From Mikania micrantha (Eukaryota; Streptophyta; Magnoliopsida; Asterales; Asteraceae), in contig CM018696.1 in NCBI GenBank assembly GCA_009363875.1, positions 91,968,215 through 92,032,214 of the forward strand: a stretch of DNA of 64,000 nucleotides, given 5' to 3'. Under the pieces are notes generated by a model. It saw only the letters and a program-made list of their open reading frames with translations, was not told the DNA's origin and did not search any database. The translations under genes and the position numbers were made by a program. Shown piece after piece: positions 33,385 to 44,590 of the stretch. Positions within the stretch are counted from its first letter, which is position 1. Every line of letters starts with the position of its first letter.

Positions 33385-33390
<6 letters not shown>

Positions 33391-33427
<37 letters not shown>
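33391..33427. repeat. (TA)n microsatellite
   Basis: Pure TA run directly abutting the left end of the inverted-repeat element that begins at 33428. Confidence 0.9.
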
Positions 33428-33430
<3 letters not shown>

Positions 33431-34411
33431 AAGGGATATTTTAAGAAGGCTAAAAACCATGAGAAGCGTGAGAAGCAATCTTGTCCCTTGATTTGTGGTG
33501 TTTTACGGTTAAGATCGCGCGGTGGCAATTATGTAAATAATATGGCATTTGAAAGTCGCGGGATGGGCATAATAGTAATTTGGTGTTTTTTGAATTAAAA
33601 CTAACCTCCCCAATTTCTCTCAATCCCGTAAAAAACGCATTTAACCTAGCTCGGTGGTGGATATAAATTGGTATTATAATGTATTTTCTTATTGATATGC
33701 CTCGATATGTGGTGTTGAACCTTTGTTATGGTGTTTTAATCTGAAAAACACCGTAAATTCTAAACTACGTGTATAACCTGTATAAAATCAAGAAACAGAG
33801 CATTATTTAAAAAACACACCATAAAATTTTAAAATGTAATGGTGATTAGGGCTTTTGGATTCAAAATAACTCGTAATACTTGGATTCAAAAACATCATAC
33901 AATCCAAAAAATACAATACAATCTGAAAAACATTATAAAATTTGAAAAACACCATAACATCTAAAAACAGAGTATCATTTAAACGAAATATCAAACAACA
34001 TACGAAATAACACCATACAATATGAAAAACACCATAAAATCTGAAAAACACCATATAATATGAAAAACACCATAAAATCTGAAAAACACCATACAATATG
34101 AAAAACACCATGCAATATGAAAAACACCATAGAATCTGAAAACGCCGAAACACAATATACAATGCTAACATAAACACCATAAAGACAATATGAAGCTAAC
34201 TGATAACGCCAAATAACATAATATTAAAAACACCATAACCTTGCGTCTCTTCTGTGTTCGATTCCATCACGTCGTTACCCCAAAAAAAACTAAACGATCA
34301 TTCGCAGATGAAATTAGAATCATAAAATCAATTACAATCTATGATATTTTTTGTAATCGATAATTGATTTTGATTTTTAGAAAATGCTAAGCGATAAACA
34401 TGGTATGTTTC
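33428..34411. mobile_element. Left part of a TA-anchored inverted-repeat element split by Athila (right part 48120-48251)
   Basis: The left arm GGCTAAAAACCATGAGAAG followed by CGTGAGAAGCAATC is matched inversely at 48198-48251 (ACCATGAGAAGTGTGAGGAG on the opposite strand). Both ends abut TA tracts (33391-33427 and 48252-48270). The interior holds a 19-bp tandem array (TGAAAAACACCATAAAATC) at about 34022-34140, with scattered copies from 33890. A long open frame on the minus strand here (Phe/Tyr/Trp rich) is a product of that repeat, not a gene. Confidence 0.6.
34407..34411. other. Target site duplication GTTTC (left) of Athila
   Basis: GTTTC lies directly left of the LTR and is repeated at 48115-48119 directly right of the other LTR. 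Five bases is the size expected for a Ty3/gypsy integrase. Confidence 0.95.
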
Positions 34412-36112
34412 TGATGTCCTCGAAAGTGGTCTAAGAAAATAACTATAAACACTAACCTAGACTCAACTTAATTACAACGAGTTAAAACCGAAAATCTTAA
34501 ACTAAACCACTACGACAGGCAAGTGTACCTATCAATTGTAGAATAGCTATCGAAAGTCCGGATATCGAACCCACGAGACACTGACTCAACGAAACAAGAT
34601 TAGAAAATGATTAAAACAAATAAAGGGGGTTTTTTGAATAAAAATGATAATTAAATTAAACTAATTACCCTAATTAAATTAGAAAAGCAATTTAACTAAT
34701 ATTTAAACCCTAAAACAGATTAACGCATTTAATTAAAAAAAATGAATTATAATTTTAGAAAAACTTAAAACAAATGAGAAAACTCTACTTAGGTAAAATT
34801 CATGTTTATGATTATTGACACTATTGACTTTGTTTGATATGATGGAACTAGGATCTTAAACAGCAAAATATAAGTGACTTAATGGATTTTGGATTAATTA
34901 CCAAATATAACCAAATAAGAAAACCTAATCTTGCACTAAACACACTAGCTAATTGAATCACCTCCCGGATTTTTCCAATAACACTTATGTACTCAAATGA
35001 ACAAGTCACATTCCTGATTTTCTTATTCCAATACACCAAAGATGCAAGGAGTAATCTTAGAATGTCTAATTTGACACGAAATGACATTAACACTAAGTCT
35101 TTCAATTAACCAACCCTCCCGGGTAATTATCATGAAAACCCTAATGCTAAAGATCACACGACAAGTCTATCACCTTCCGGATTTCTAAACTTAGATACAT
35201 AAAGAACCCTAAAAACATCAATTATATCTTTTCCTATGGTTAGTGATATCAAACAAACCATAAACTAGTCATAACACCAAGTCGATGACCTAATACGTGT
35301 CTAACACCGAAAGACATTCAATAAACACGTATGGAACATGATATAAACTGATATAATCAAGATTAGATATGCAAAACTCATCAAAATAACATAACAAGAT
35401 CTGTTACAAAAGTGTTTTCCATCATAAATCAAAACAATAGTCAATAGTTATCATTAATCATTCAAACAATCATTCCTACCTAAGTAGAAGTAAACAATTA
35501 GCCAACTAACATCATAATCAGTAAAGAAATCTCAGAATTATTCATAACAAAATGAAATAAACTACTAAAAATTAAGAACAAATGAAACAAAGATCAATCA
35601 AGATTATTTAACATAGATATAAGACCTTCTAGCCCTCCAATGCTTCCAAAATGCTTTCTCCCACTCCTGGAAAGCTTCTCTGCTCCAAAAATGGTCGAGA
35701 ATGATCATCCAAACGGCTGGGGAGCGTCTCCTATTTAATCTCACTTGAATCTTGACTTTTTTCAAATTTCAAACCTGTCGCGTACCGCGACAACCAATTC
35801 AAATTCATATCGCGTATCGCGATAAACAAAATAAGCGGGGAACCCCCGAAATCATTCGCGTATCGCGAGGCTGAATTTCTCCTCATCGCGTACCGCGATG
35901 ACATCAGAATCATTAAAACTTGTCTTTTTCTCTTGATTTTAACGGGGCTCGATTCCTTCGGGTTTCGAACTCGATTTCCTTTCATTTCATTAGACAAGCC
36001 TGTAAAAACAATAAAATGTAAAAAGAACCTAAAAATAGACAAAATCGACATATTTACAAACTAAAATCGACTCAAAAGTATTTAAAAACAAGATGTGTTT
36101 TACAACCCATCA
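34412..36112 (-). repeat. 3' LTR of Athila (1701 bp)
   Basis: Direct repeat of 46413-48114. On the minus strand it begins TGATGGGTTG and ends GAGGACATCA. It has a TATA-like GATTAAATAGG at about 35731-35741 and the CGCG array at 35778-35898. Minor open frames within it are identical in both LTRs and not considered genes. Confidence 0.95.
35778..35898. promoter_or_regulatory. Four-copy CGCG palindrome array in 3' LTR of Athila
   Basis: TCGCGTA(C/T)CGCGA occurs at 35778-35790, 35810-35822, 35856-35868 and 35886-35898 (spacing 32, 46, 30). It begins about 40 bp upstream, on the element strand, of the TATA-like box. It shares the 19-mer CCTGTCGCGTACCGCGACA with LTR A. Confidence 0.65.
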
Positions 36113-37861
36113 AAAATACCCACACTTGAACATTTTTCGTCCTCGAAAAAGAATTACAATGGAATCACAACCAAAAATTATCTTCAAACTCAAAATTTTA
36201 AACACATACGCATTAACCACGATTGTCAGTATTTGTATCCATTTAAACCAACAACTGATATATAGGTTCCCTAATCTTGATTCATTATGTTCAAATGGTT
36301 CAATCAACTATAGGTATTACACTCAAGTCATATATATCAACTTAATCCTGATAAAAGCTTTCAAGTTACCATTACATTCGAACAACCCAAATGAATTTAA
36401 AAATCAAACCTTAGATGGAATGGATGAAGGTATGGGCATTTTGCTTCTAAATTAATGAGCCTAACTTAGTGGTGTTTCACTCGGTTGCCATCCGGGGTAT
36501 GACACATAAGCTGCAGCTCTTATTTTATTTTGTTTTATATTTTTTTTTCTGCAAGCTCAGCCCATTTAGTGGATTGATGGATGATTTTTTTTTTTATCAG
36601 GCGCCATAAGTCTCGAATTTATTTTCATAAAAAGAGAACATATGTGCCAGTTTAATTTTAAAAACATTAAATTGTTTGTTTGCAAAAGTTCCTCTAATCA
36701 CAATTAAACAGTTTCAGAATCCCCATATTTCCCAAGGCAAAACCTATTAGCATCATGAAAATTAAGTAAATTATATCAATACTAGAGAACCTTTCTATCA
36801 GTTAGGCCTACTAACATATCCCAAATTAGATGCGTACGTTTAAACTTTTAAGAAAAACATAAAATTCCTGATTATATTATCATTTTCCATTTTAATGCAA
36901 AACCTAATTCAAAGACTTTATACAAAATTATTTACAATATTTACAATCTAAACTAAAATTAAAAATTCAAACTCAATTTACAATTAAACACTAAAAACTT
37001 AAATACAAATTAAAAAAAAAACAAAAATAAAGTAAAGAAATTAAAAAATTGGAAAAGACTTAGCTGGTTTCATGTAACAGCCGTGCATGTCATATCCAGA
37101 ATAACACAATCGTATAGCATTCCATTCGCGATCGAGTTATTGTAATCATGTTGATTGCCTTTCTAATACATAAGTTATCACTACCCAACTGATAAGGGTA
37201 ATTCAAACCAAACTGCACATGAAGCTCTAAACAATCCAACAAAGATTAACTATAAAAGAAAAAATTAAAAATACAAGACTCATACCTAACTAAAACTGAC
37301 TTGATTATTTACAAATGACTCAAATTTAAAAAAAAAATATTTTTGAATTTTATTAATTATTTTTCAAAATTTAACCAAAAATTTACAATTTATTTACTAA
37401 AATTTTCAAAAATTTTACAATTTTTCACAAATCTCATACCCACACTTAAAATCAAACATTGTCCTCAATGTGGAATATGAAATAATAAACAATTCATCAT
37501 AAATATACAATTACAATAATTACAACTTCCCTGATATGTGACAATTTCTCATAAGTCTTATCAACCGCCATCAAATCCAATCGCAATCACAAATAATTCC
37601 AACTTTGCATTCTGAACATTCACGATGAATTTGGCAATCCACTAACACTCACAACAAACCATCAACATATACATGGATAATAATGAAAGAAAAACTGTAC
37701 AAACAATAATCAACCAAAACAACCATAAAATATATACAACCAGTAATCAAAATACATCTAAGTTCAACATAAAGTATCCAAATATATACAGACCATGAAG
37801 ATAAAAACAAAAATAAAGAAAAATACAAAAGAAACAACTACTACTGCCAAGATACTGAAAT
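36113..37861 (-). other. Athila 3' non-coding region with PPT-like motifs
   Basis: On the minus strand AAGTGTGGGTAT occurs at 36116-36127, directly before the 3' LTR, where the polypurine primer should be. It occurs again at 37436-37447. The remainder is AT-rich, with several short open frames of no recognisable content. Confidence 0.6.
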
Positions 37862-39151
37862 CTAATCATGAGGCTCATCAGCATCTCCTCCTGGCTGCTG
37901 AGGCTGATCTGGAGCTCTAAACCACTCAGGAATCTCAATCTCAAAATGTGACATAATAATGCGCAAAATCTGGCCCTGTCTCTGCTGCTCCTCCCAAAGA
38001 CTCTCTAAAGTAATACGGGGAGGACGAGGCTGACGAAGAGGAAATACCTGAGGTGGCCTCTCCGCCCTATGTAAAATCCTCTGTCGCTCCGGTGGTACCT
38101 GCCTCTGCAGAACCTCCGCATCTGGGGCCCTCTCTGGTGCAGGCCTAGCTGGCATCCAAGTGGCTGGATCTGCCATAGTGCACATGCCAGCTAGCCGCAT
38201 ATCGTCCAAACTGTACCGCCCCGTCTCGGGTCCCTCAGTCAAAAATCGGCGTGGGAATCTGTTAAAGACTCCCAGCCTAAAAGCTATCCTCCCAATATAG
38301 GGCCCTAAATCTAGTCTAGCCGTCGCCCCTCCACGGCGAATCCTCCCAAATGATGACAATAAAATACAGGCGAGGTTAGCCGGGCGACGGCTAATCATGC
38401 TGTACATACAGAACAAGTCCAGTTGGTTGCACTTCTCTGCACCGGCCCTGCGACCGATGAGAGTGCAACTAACCATCCTGTGGACATATCGAATGAGTGG
38501 ATCACGAATCGAGGACTCGATAATCGCACTCGTAAATGGTCCATCAGCTATGGACGTCCAGAACTCCTCCAGCTGTCTCTCTGTAATGCCCAGATCACTG
38601 GGCTCCCTCACCACTGCCCTCAGGCTCTGAGCAAAGCCAGGCTCTCTCACCTGCTCTGCTGTGTAAAATCCCGTCGCAATCGCGAACTGCGGGATGCTCA
38701 TGGAAAATGTACGTCTGCCTAACGCAAACGATACAGCAGCAGGATCATCAAATGAGCCTGACATGTGACGAAATGTCGAGTGGAACTCGACAGTCAGCTC
38801 CATGTACTGAGGCCACCTACAGTCTAGGGCAGTCCTCCACTCGTCTCGTACAATAGCATCAAACTCATCAAGACGCCCTAACCTCTCTAGTAGCTCTCTA
38901 TCAAAAGTACGGTGGTGGTAATGCTCCATCGTCACAAACCTCTCACATCTGGTGGCCTCCTCTGTCCCCTGCTCGAACTGCAGGACAGTGTGATCTCTGA
39001 GGACACGCTGATCTATGGGAACCGCCTCATCCTCGTCAATAGGGAGGATCTCCTCTGATGAATAGCTGATCTCTCGAGCCCTCCTCCTCGACGAGCTCGA
39101 TCCTCTGGCCCTCTTGGCCCCTGCAGCTGAACTCTCTGCTGCTCCAGACAT
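37862..39151 (-). CDS. Athila third ORF (env-position, ATHILA-type protein), 429 aa
   Basis: It lies downstream of pol, where Athila elements carry a so-called envelope-like ORF. The centre (about residues 90-310) resembles the plant Athila-type ORF protein family, with RYVHRMVSCTLIGRRAGAE, LDLFCMYSMI and LGPYIGRIAFRLGVF as recognisable blocks. The N-terminus is Ser/Arg-rich with a nuclear-localisation-like KRARGSSSSRRRAR. I see neither a signal peptide nor a transmembrane segment, so an envelope function is not supported by this copy. The C-terminus is Pro/Gln-rich. The frame is intact. Expression would need a subgenomic or spliced RNA or an internal promoter; the 1.57-kb gap upstream contains CGCG motifs like those in the LTR. 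Confidence 0.8.
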   Translation of the reverse strand: MSGAAESSAAGAKRARGSSSSRRRAREISYSSEEILPIDEDEAVPIDQRVLRDHTVLQFEQGTEEATRCERFVTMEHYHHRTFDRELLERLGRLDEFDAIVRDEWRTALDCRWPQYMELTVEFHSTFRHMSGSFDDPAAVSFALGRRTFSMSIPQFAIATGFYTAEQVREPGFAQSLRAVVREPSDLGITERQLEEFWTSIADGPFTSAIIESSIRDPLIRYVHRMVSCTLIGRRAGAEKCNQLDLFCMYSMISRRPANLACILLSSFGRIRRGGATARLDLGPYIGRIAFRLGVFNRFPRRFLTEGPETGRYSLDDMRLAGMCTMADPATWMPARPAPERAPDAEVLQRQVPPERQRILHRAERPPQVFPLRQPRPPRITLESLWEEQQRQGQILRIIMSHFEIEIPEWFRAPDQPQQPGGDADEPHD

Positions 39152-40718
39152 CCTACAATAGCAGTTTACAAATATACAATATACAGAACAATTTTACAAA
39201 TTAAACTAATTCGAAACCTAAATTTAACCTACTTACAAATTTTTACAAAAATTTTCTATTTACAGAGTATAATTTTACAAATTAAAACTATTTACAAAAT
39301 TACAATTAATTTACAAAATTACAAAAATTTACAATTTATTTTACACAAAAATATTTTACAAAAATTTATTTACAAATTAAAAATTATTTACAAAATTTAC
39401 AATATTAAAACTAATTCAAGTATTACATACATATACAATAATTAAAACAAAAAATTAGCAAATTTTATTTACAAAAAATTATTTACTAATTTTCAAATAA
39501 AGTTAATCTAATTTTATACACTATATATACAAAAATTATTTAAAAGGTTTTAACCTAATTTTAATTTAGAAAAATTTAACTTTATTTACAAAATTTATTA
39601 TATACAATAATACATTATAAATCAATTTTTATTTATAAAATTAATTACAAACGTTTTCTGTGTTTCAACATTCGGATTCACTGGGATTCTGAAACCATCG
39701 CGTACCGCTAAGGGCTGGGCCGCGGTACGCGGCCCAATTTGGGAACCAGAAAAACGAGCAGCGATCTACAGTGGCAATCTGAACCCCATTTCGTTTTAAT
39801 ACCAACACAAACCAATCCTAACTACATTTAATCTACAAAATCTACAAACTATCCTAAATCTAGAAACGAAAAATCGAAAAAGAAATTGAGAACTATACCT
39901 AATCGCGATGTGAATCGGTGTTTGGTGGTAGTACACGATGAACCGGAGACTGTGATGGTGCGATGGTGATGGCGACGCACAGTGATGGTGGTGACAGCAA
40001 CGGTGGTTAACAGGTGCGCCGGTGATGGTGATGATGATAATGATGGTCGCGAACCGATGGTAGTGATGATGGCTCTACTGTGGTCTGCGGTGGTTGCGCG
40101 GTGGTAGAGAGGTGGTGTATCGGTGGAGTAATGGTGGTGGTGTGGTGGTTACCGGTGATAGAGAGGTGGGTGTGTGTAGTGGTACGCGAAGAGGACTTAA
40201 CCCTTTTAATTATTTTTTTCTTCCCGAAATCCTCCGCGTACCGCGGCGGTGGTACTGGCTACATTACCGCGTACCGCGAAGATTTTCGGAGCCTTTTGAA
40301 TTTACTTAATTAACTAAAATAGAATAAAGTTAAATAATAAAAAAACTTACAAAAAAAAAAAAAAAATTTAAAAATTCTACTCTAAACATATTACAAAAAA
40401 TAAAAATCTAATAACACAAAATAAAATAAATAAAATAAACACTACCTAAAAATTTTAAAATTTTATTCTAATAATTACAAAACTAAAATTAATTACCTAA
40501 ACGTACTAACTAAGATTAATTGCCTAAAATTACAATCTAAACCTAATCGAGTTACGATGCGACTTAAATTTCGGTTTCAATGAGCGTAGACGTTTTAGGC
40601 AAAAACCGTAACGAATACCCACACTTAATTCCCAAAAGTCCTATCGAAGAACACGAAAACACAAACATGCCAAAACAACACAACCTATATTACAAACTCT
40701 ACAAATCAGGCACTATTC
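39152..40718 (-). other. Non-coding stretch between pol and the third ORF of Athila
   Basis: It holds AT-rich leader-like sequence and a GGTGAT-rich block (about 39930-40170). CGCG motifs like those of the LTR occur at 39698-39710, 39717-39735, 40234-40246 and 40267-40279. AAGTGTGGGTAT (minus strand) lies at 40615-40626, just after pol. No gene seen. It may be the leader or promoter of the third ORF (inference). Confidence 0.5.
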
Positions 40719-43700
40719 TCACTTACGCAACTCAAGGAGTGCTACCTCCTTCTCAGTAGCGATCGGTCCTCCGATGTATAGCTTCAAACGATGCCCGTTA
40801 ACCTTCCATGTCCGACCTTCTGATTCAAGCTCAACTGCTCCGTGTGGAAAGACTTCATGCACAACAAACGGTCCTTTCCATTTGGACTTCAACTTACCTG
40901 GAAATAACCGGAGCCTTGAATCATAAACTAGCACCTGATCACCCTTCCTAAACTCCTTCACACCTCTCAACTTACGATCGTGCAACGCCTTCGTACGTTC
41001 TTTATAACTCCACGATCGTGCGTATGCCTCGTCACGCAACTCCTCTAACTCATGCAACTGAAGAAACCGATTTTTCACAGCACTCGGCAAATCAAGATTC
41101 ACACTCTTCAACGCCCAAAACGCCTTATGCTCTAACTCAACTGGCAGATGACACGCTTTACCATAAATCATCCGAAAAGGTGTGGTCCCAATCGGATTCT
41201 TAAAAGCTGTCCTAAACGCCCACAACACCTCGTCTAGCCTATCTGCCCAATCCTTACGGTTTCTACCTATCGTCTTCTCAAGAATCCTCTTCACACCCCT
41301 ATTGGCATTCTCAACCTGGCCACTAGTCTGTGGATGATAGGCTGTTGACACTCGATGGGTCACCCCGTATCGTGCCAACACCTTCTCCAACTGTGCATTA
41401 CAGAAATGCGTGCCTCTATCACTTATCAATGCCTTAGGGGTTCCAAACCTACAAAACAATCTCTTCAGAAATCCCACGACTCCTCGTGCATCATTCGTGG
41501 ATAAAGCTTGAGCCTCTACCCACTTCGAGACATAATCAATAGCCACGAGGATGTACCGATTCCCTCGGGATGAAGGGAACGGTCCCATGAAGTCAATACC
41601 CCAAATATCAAAGACCTCAACCCCCTGGATGGGGTTCTGGGGCATCTCATTCCTACGTGAGATGTTTCCGGTCCTCTGACACGCATCACATCTCCTCACA
41701 AACTCATGTGCATCCTTAAACACTGTCGGCCAATAAAATCCACAATCAAACACCTTCTTCGCAGTGTACGATGGTCCATGGTGTCCTCCAGTCAAACCCT
41801 CATGACAATGTCTTAGGATGTCTAATCCTTCCTCACGACTCACACATCTCCTCAAAATACCGTCTGCTCCCTCGCGAAACAAATATGGAGCATCCCATAT
41901 ATAATGGTTTGCTTCAGTGAAGAACCTCTTCCGCTGCTGTGAAGTCAGACCCTTCAACATGTAACCTTCAGACAAGTAATTCGCAATGTCTGAGAACCAT
42001 GGCAATCCCTGCTCACCTGCACTCACCAATCCCACTATCTCTGTGTCTGCAGAAATCAAAGTCTCATGTGGGAATGTGTCTCCAATCATCTCCTCATTCA
42101 TCTTCTCCCGAGCAGGATCCTCAAGCCGCGACAAATGGTCGGCTGCAACATTCTCAGCTCCTTTCTTATCCTTAATCTCTATGTCAAACTCAGAAAGGAG
42201 GAGAATCCACCGAATCAAACGAGGTTTTGCGTCCTTTTTCGCGAACAAATATCGCAAGGCCGCATGATCGGTGTAAACAATGGTCTTGGAAAGAACAAGA
42301 TAAGACCTAAACTTATCGAACGCATACACGACCGCTAACAACTCCTTCTCCGTAGTCGTGTAATTCTCCTGAGCATCATCTAAGGTCTTACTTGCGTAGT
42401 AAATCGGATGAAAGTGCTTATCTTTCCGCTGACCAAAAGGAAGGCTCCAATCGGGGGCTATCAGAATAGGAGAACTCACCAACTTCTTCTTCAGAAACTC
42501 AAACGCTCTCATGCACTCCTCACTAAACTTAAACTCCACATCTTTCTCCAAAAGTCGGGTCATCGGTCGGGTAATCTTAGAAAAGTCTTTAATGAAACGC
42601 CTATAAAACCCTGCATGACCTAGAAAACTACGAACCGCTCTCACGTTCGTAGGTGGTGGGAGTTTACTAATCGTATCGATCTTAGCCCTATCTACCTCAG
42701 TGCCATCTCGCGAAATCTTGTGCCCTAGCACAATACCCTCAGTCACCATGAAATGGCACTTCTCCCAGTTCAGCATCAGATTAGTCTCCACACATCTAGC
42801 AAGCATCCTATCCAAATTCTGCAAACAATGATCGAACGAACTTCCAAACACTGAAAAATCGTCCATGAAAACTTCCATGGAAGTCTCGATCATATCCTGA
42901 AATATAGCCACCATGCATCTCTGGAATGTGGCTGGAGCATTACATAACCCAAACGGCATACGGCGATACGCAAAGGTACCGTATGGGCATGTAAACGTGG
43001 TTTTCTCCTGATCCTCCGGTGCTATGGGGATCTGGAAATAACCTGAAAAACCATCAAGAAAACAGTAAAACTGTTGTCCTGACAACCGCTCCAACATCTG
43101 ATCAATGAAAGGCAGTGGGAAATGATCTTTCCTAGTGGCATCATTCAGTCTCCTGTAATCGATGCATACTCTCCAACCAGTGACTGTCCTAGACGGAATC
43201 AACTCCTTCTTCTCATTCACAATGACAGTCATACCTCCCTTCTTGGGAACAACCTGTACCGGACTGACCCAAGCTGAATCTGAAATGGGATAGATCAATC
43301 CGGCATCTAAGAGCTTAAGAACCTCTTTCTTCACAACTTCAGACATATTAGGATTAAGCCGTCGCTGTGGTTGGACCACCGGCTTGTAATCCTCCTCCAT
43401 CAAAATGCGATGCGTACAAAACGAAGGGTGTATGCCCTTTATGTCCATCAACTTCCACGCAATCGCCTGCCTATTCGCCTTAAGCACATCAATCAATCTC
43501 GACTTCTCCTCCTCCGTCAATGAAGATGAAATAATGACGGGCAAATCAGAATCACCATCCAGAAATGCATACTCCAAATGAGATGGCAACTCCTTAAGCT
43601 CTAGGGATGGTGGTGCCTCAACAGATGGTTTCTCAACCGGATCTGTACTCTCAAACACCTCAAAAGCAGTCGGGTACTCAGGAGGCTTACTAGCCAGACT

Positions 43701-44543
43701 GCTCGGAATGTGCTCAGAAGAAGCATCAATCTCAACAGCCTGGTTCTCCTCACCCAGGTCTTGGTCTTTCAATAAATCAGATCCAGAAATGTAATCTAGA
43801 CAACGATCTATGTAAGGAATGAAAGAATCAAGAAAATAAACAGAATCATCCTGACCGTTCGAATGCTTCATCGACTTCCTCACGTCGAATGTAACATTCT
43901 CCTCACCCACACGCAATGTAATCTTACCTTCAAACACATCTATCATTGCCTTAGCAGTGCGTAGGAAAGGACGTCCCATAATGAGCGGGACTCGGTCATC
44001 GGCCTCCATGTCTAGAATGACAAAATCCGCGGGGAATACAAACTTATCAACCTTCACCAAAACATTCTCCACAATTCCCCGTGGATACTTGACCGATCGA
44101 TCGGCCAAAGTGATGCTCATGCGCGTCGGCAATGGGTCTCCAAGGTCTAGCTTCTGATAAGTCGAATATGGCATCAAGTTAATGCTAGCACCCAAGTCAG
44201 CCAACGTGTGGTTCACAGAAGAACTACCAAATAAGCAAGGGATAGTAAAAACCCCTGGATCATCGAGCTTCTCGGGCAGTTTGTTCTGGACCAACGTAGA
44301 ACATCGAGCTCCTAATGTGACTGTAGAAAGTGACTCCAGCTTCTTCTTGTTAGACAGAAGATCCTTCAAGAATTTAGCATATTTGGGCATATGTTGGAGT
44401 GCTTCTACAAACGGGAGGTTAATCTTAAGCTGCTTAAACATCTCTAAGAAATGTCCATACTCCTGTGCATACTTCTGCTGCAATGCACGTGCCGGATATG
44501 GTAGCCTGCTTATATCAACCTCGGGAGTCCTCTTCTCTTCCAT
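40719..44543 (-). CDS. Pol polyprotein of Athila (PR-RT-RNH-INT), RNase H lesion
   Basis: 1274 codons from an ATG at 44543, and the frame stays open further upstream into the end of gag. Protease: DLGASINLMP at about residue 116, the Athila form. Reverse transcriptase: FMDDFSVFG at 559-567. RNase H: the segment around residue 703/704 (LPF joined to GQRKDKHF, nt 42434/42435) lacks the block bearing the first catalytic Asp that Ty3/gypsy enzymes have here, while later parts (YTDHAALRYL, ADHLSRL) remain. Integrase: HHCC-like finger (about 912-955) and D-D-E at residues 984, 1042 and 1078. There is no chromodomain, as expected for Athila. The other domains look complete; with RNase H disabled this copy probably cannot replicate alone, but might be mobilised in trans. 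Confidence 0.92.
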   Translation of the reverse strand: MEEKRTPEVDISRLPYPARALQQKYAQEYGHFLEMFKQLKINLPFVEALQHMPKYAKFLKDLLSNKKKLESLSTVTLGARCSTLVQNKLPEKLDDPGVFTIPCLFGSSSVNHTLADLGASINLMPYSTYQKLDLGDPLPTRMSITLADRSVKYPRGIVENVLVKVDKFVFPADFVILDMEADDRVPLIMGRPFLRTAKAMIDVFEGKITLRVGEENVTFDVRKSMKHSNGQDDSVYFLDSFIPYIDRCLDYISGSDLLKDQDLGEENQAVEIDASSEHIPSSLASKPPEYPTAFEVFESTDPVEKPSVEAPPSLELKELPSHLEYAFLDGDSDLPVIISSSLTEEEKSRLIDVLKANRQAIAWKLMDIKGIHPSFCTHRILMEEDYKPVVQPQRRLNPNMSEVVKKEVLKLLDAGLIYPISDSAWVSPVQVVPKKGGMTVIVNEKKELIPSRTVTGWRVCIDYRRLNDATRKDHFPLPFIDQMLERLSGQQFYCFLDGFSGYFQIPIAPEDQEKTTFTCPYGTFAYRRMPFGLCNAPATFQRCMVAIFQDMIETSMEVFMDDFSVFGSSFDHCLQNLDRMLARCVETNLMLNWEKCHFMVTEGIVLGHKISRDGTEVDRAKIDTISKLPPPTNVRAVRSFLGHAGFYRRFIKDFSKITRPMTRLLEKDVEFKFSEECMRAFEFLKKKLVSSPILIAPDWSLPFGQRKDKHFHPIYYASKTLDDAQENYTTTEKELLAVVYAFDKFRSYLVLSKTIVYTDHAALRYLFAKKDAKPRLIRWILLLSEFDIEIKDKKGAENVAADHLSRLEDPAREKMNEEMIGDTFPHETLISADTEIVGLVSAGEQGLPWFSDIANYLSEGYMLKGLTSQQRKRFFTEANHYIWDAPYLFREGADGILRRCVSREEGLDILRHCHEGLTGGHHGPSYTAKKVFDCGFYWPTVFKDAHEFVRRCDACQRTGNISRRNEMPQNPIQGVEVFDIWGIDFMGPFPSSRGNRYILVAIDYVSKWVEAQALSTNDARGVVGFLKRLFCRFGTPKALISDRGTHFCNAQLEKVLARYGVTHRVSTAYHPQTSGQVENANRGVKRILEKTIGRNRKDWADRLDEVLWAFRTAFKNPIGTTPFRMIYGKACHLPVELEHKAFWALKSVNLDLPSAVKNRFLQLHELEELRDEAYARSWSYKERTKALHDRKLRGVKEFRKGDQVLVYDSRLRLFPGKLKSKWKGPFVVHEVFPHGAVELESEGRTWKVNGHRLKLYIGGPIATEKEVALLELRK

Positions 44544-44590
44544 CTTCTTCTTTTCTGCCTCAACTCCCTTCTTCTCAATTGAAGAATCTC

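Noticed and set aside
33803..34180. 125-codon minus-strand frame with repeated WCFSY/MVFF units
   Set aside because: Produced by the 19-bp AACACCAT tandem repeat; no start context or homology.
34848..35105. Identical 85-codon frames in both Athila LTRs (also 46849-47106)
   Set aside because: Duplicated because the LTRs are duplicated; no known LTR-encoded protein and no domain.
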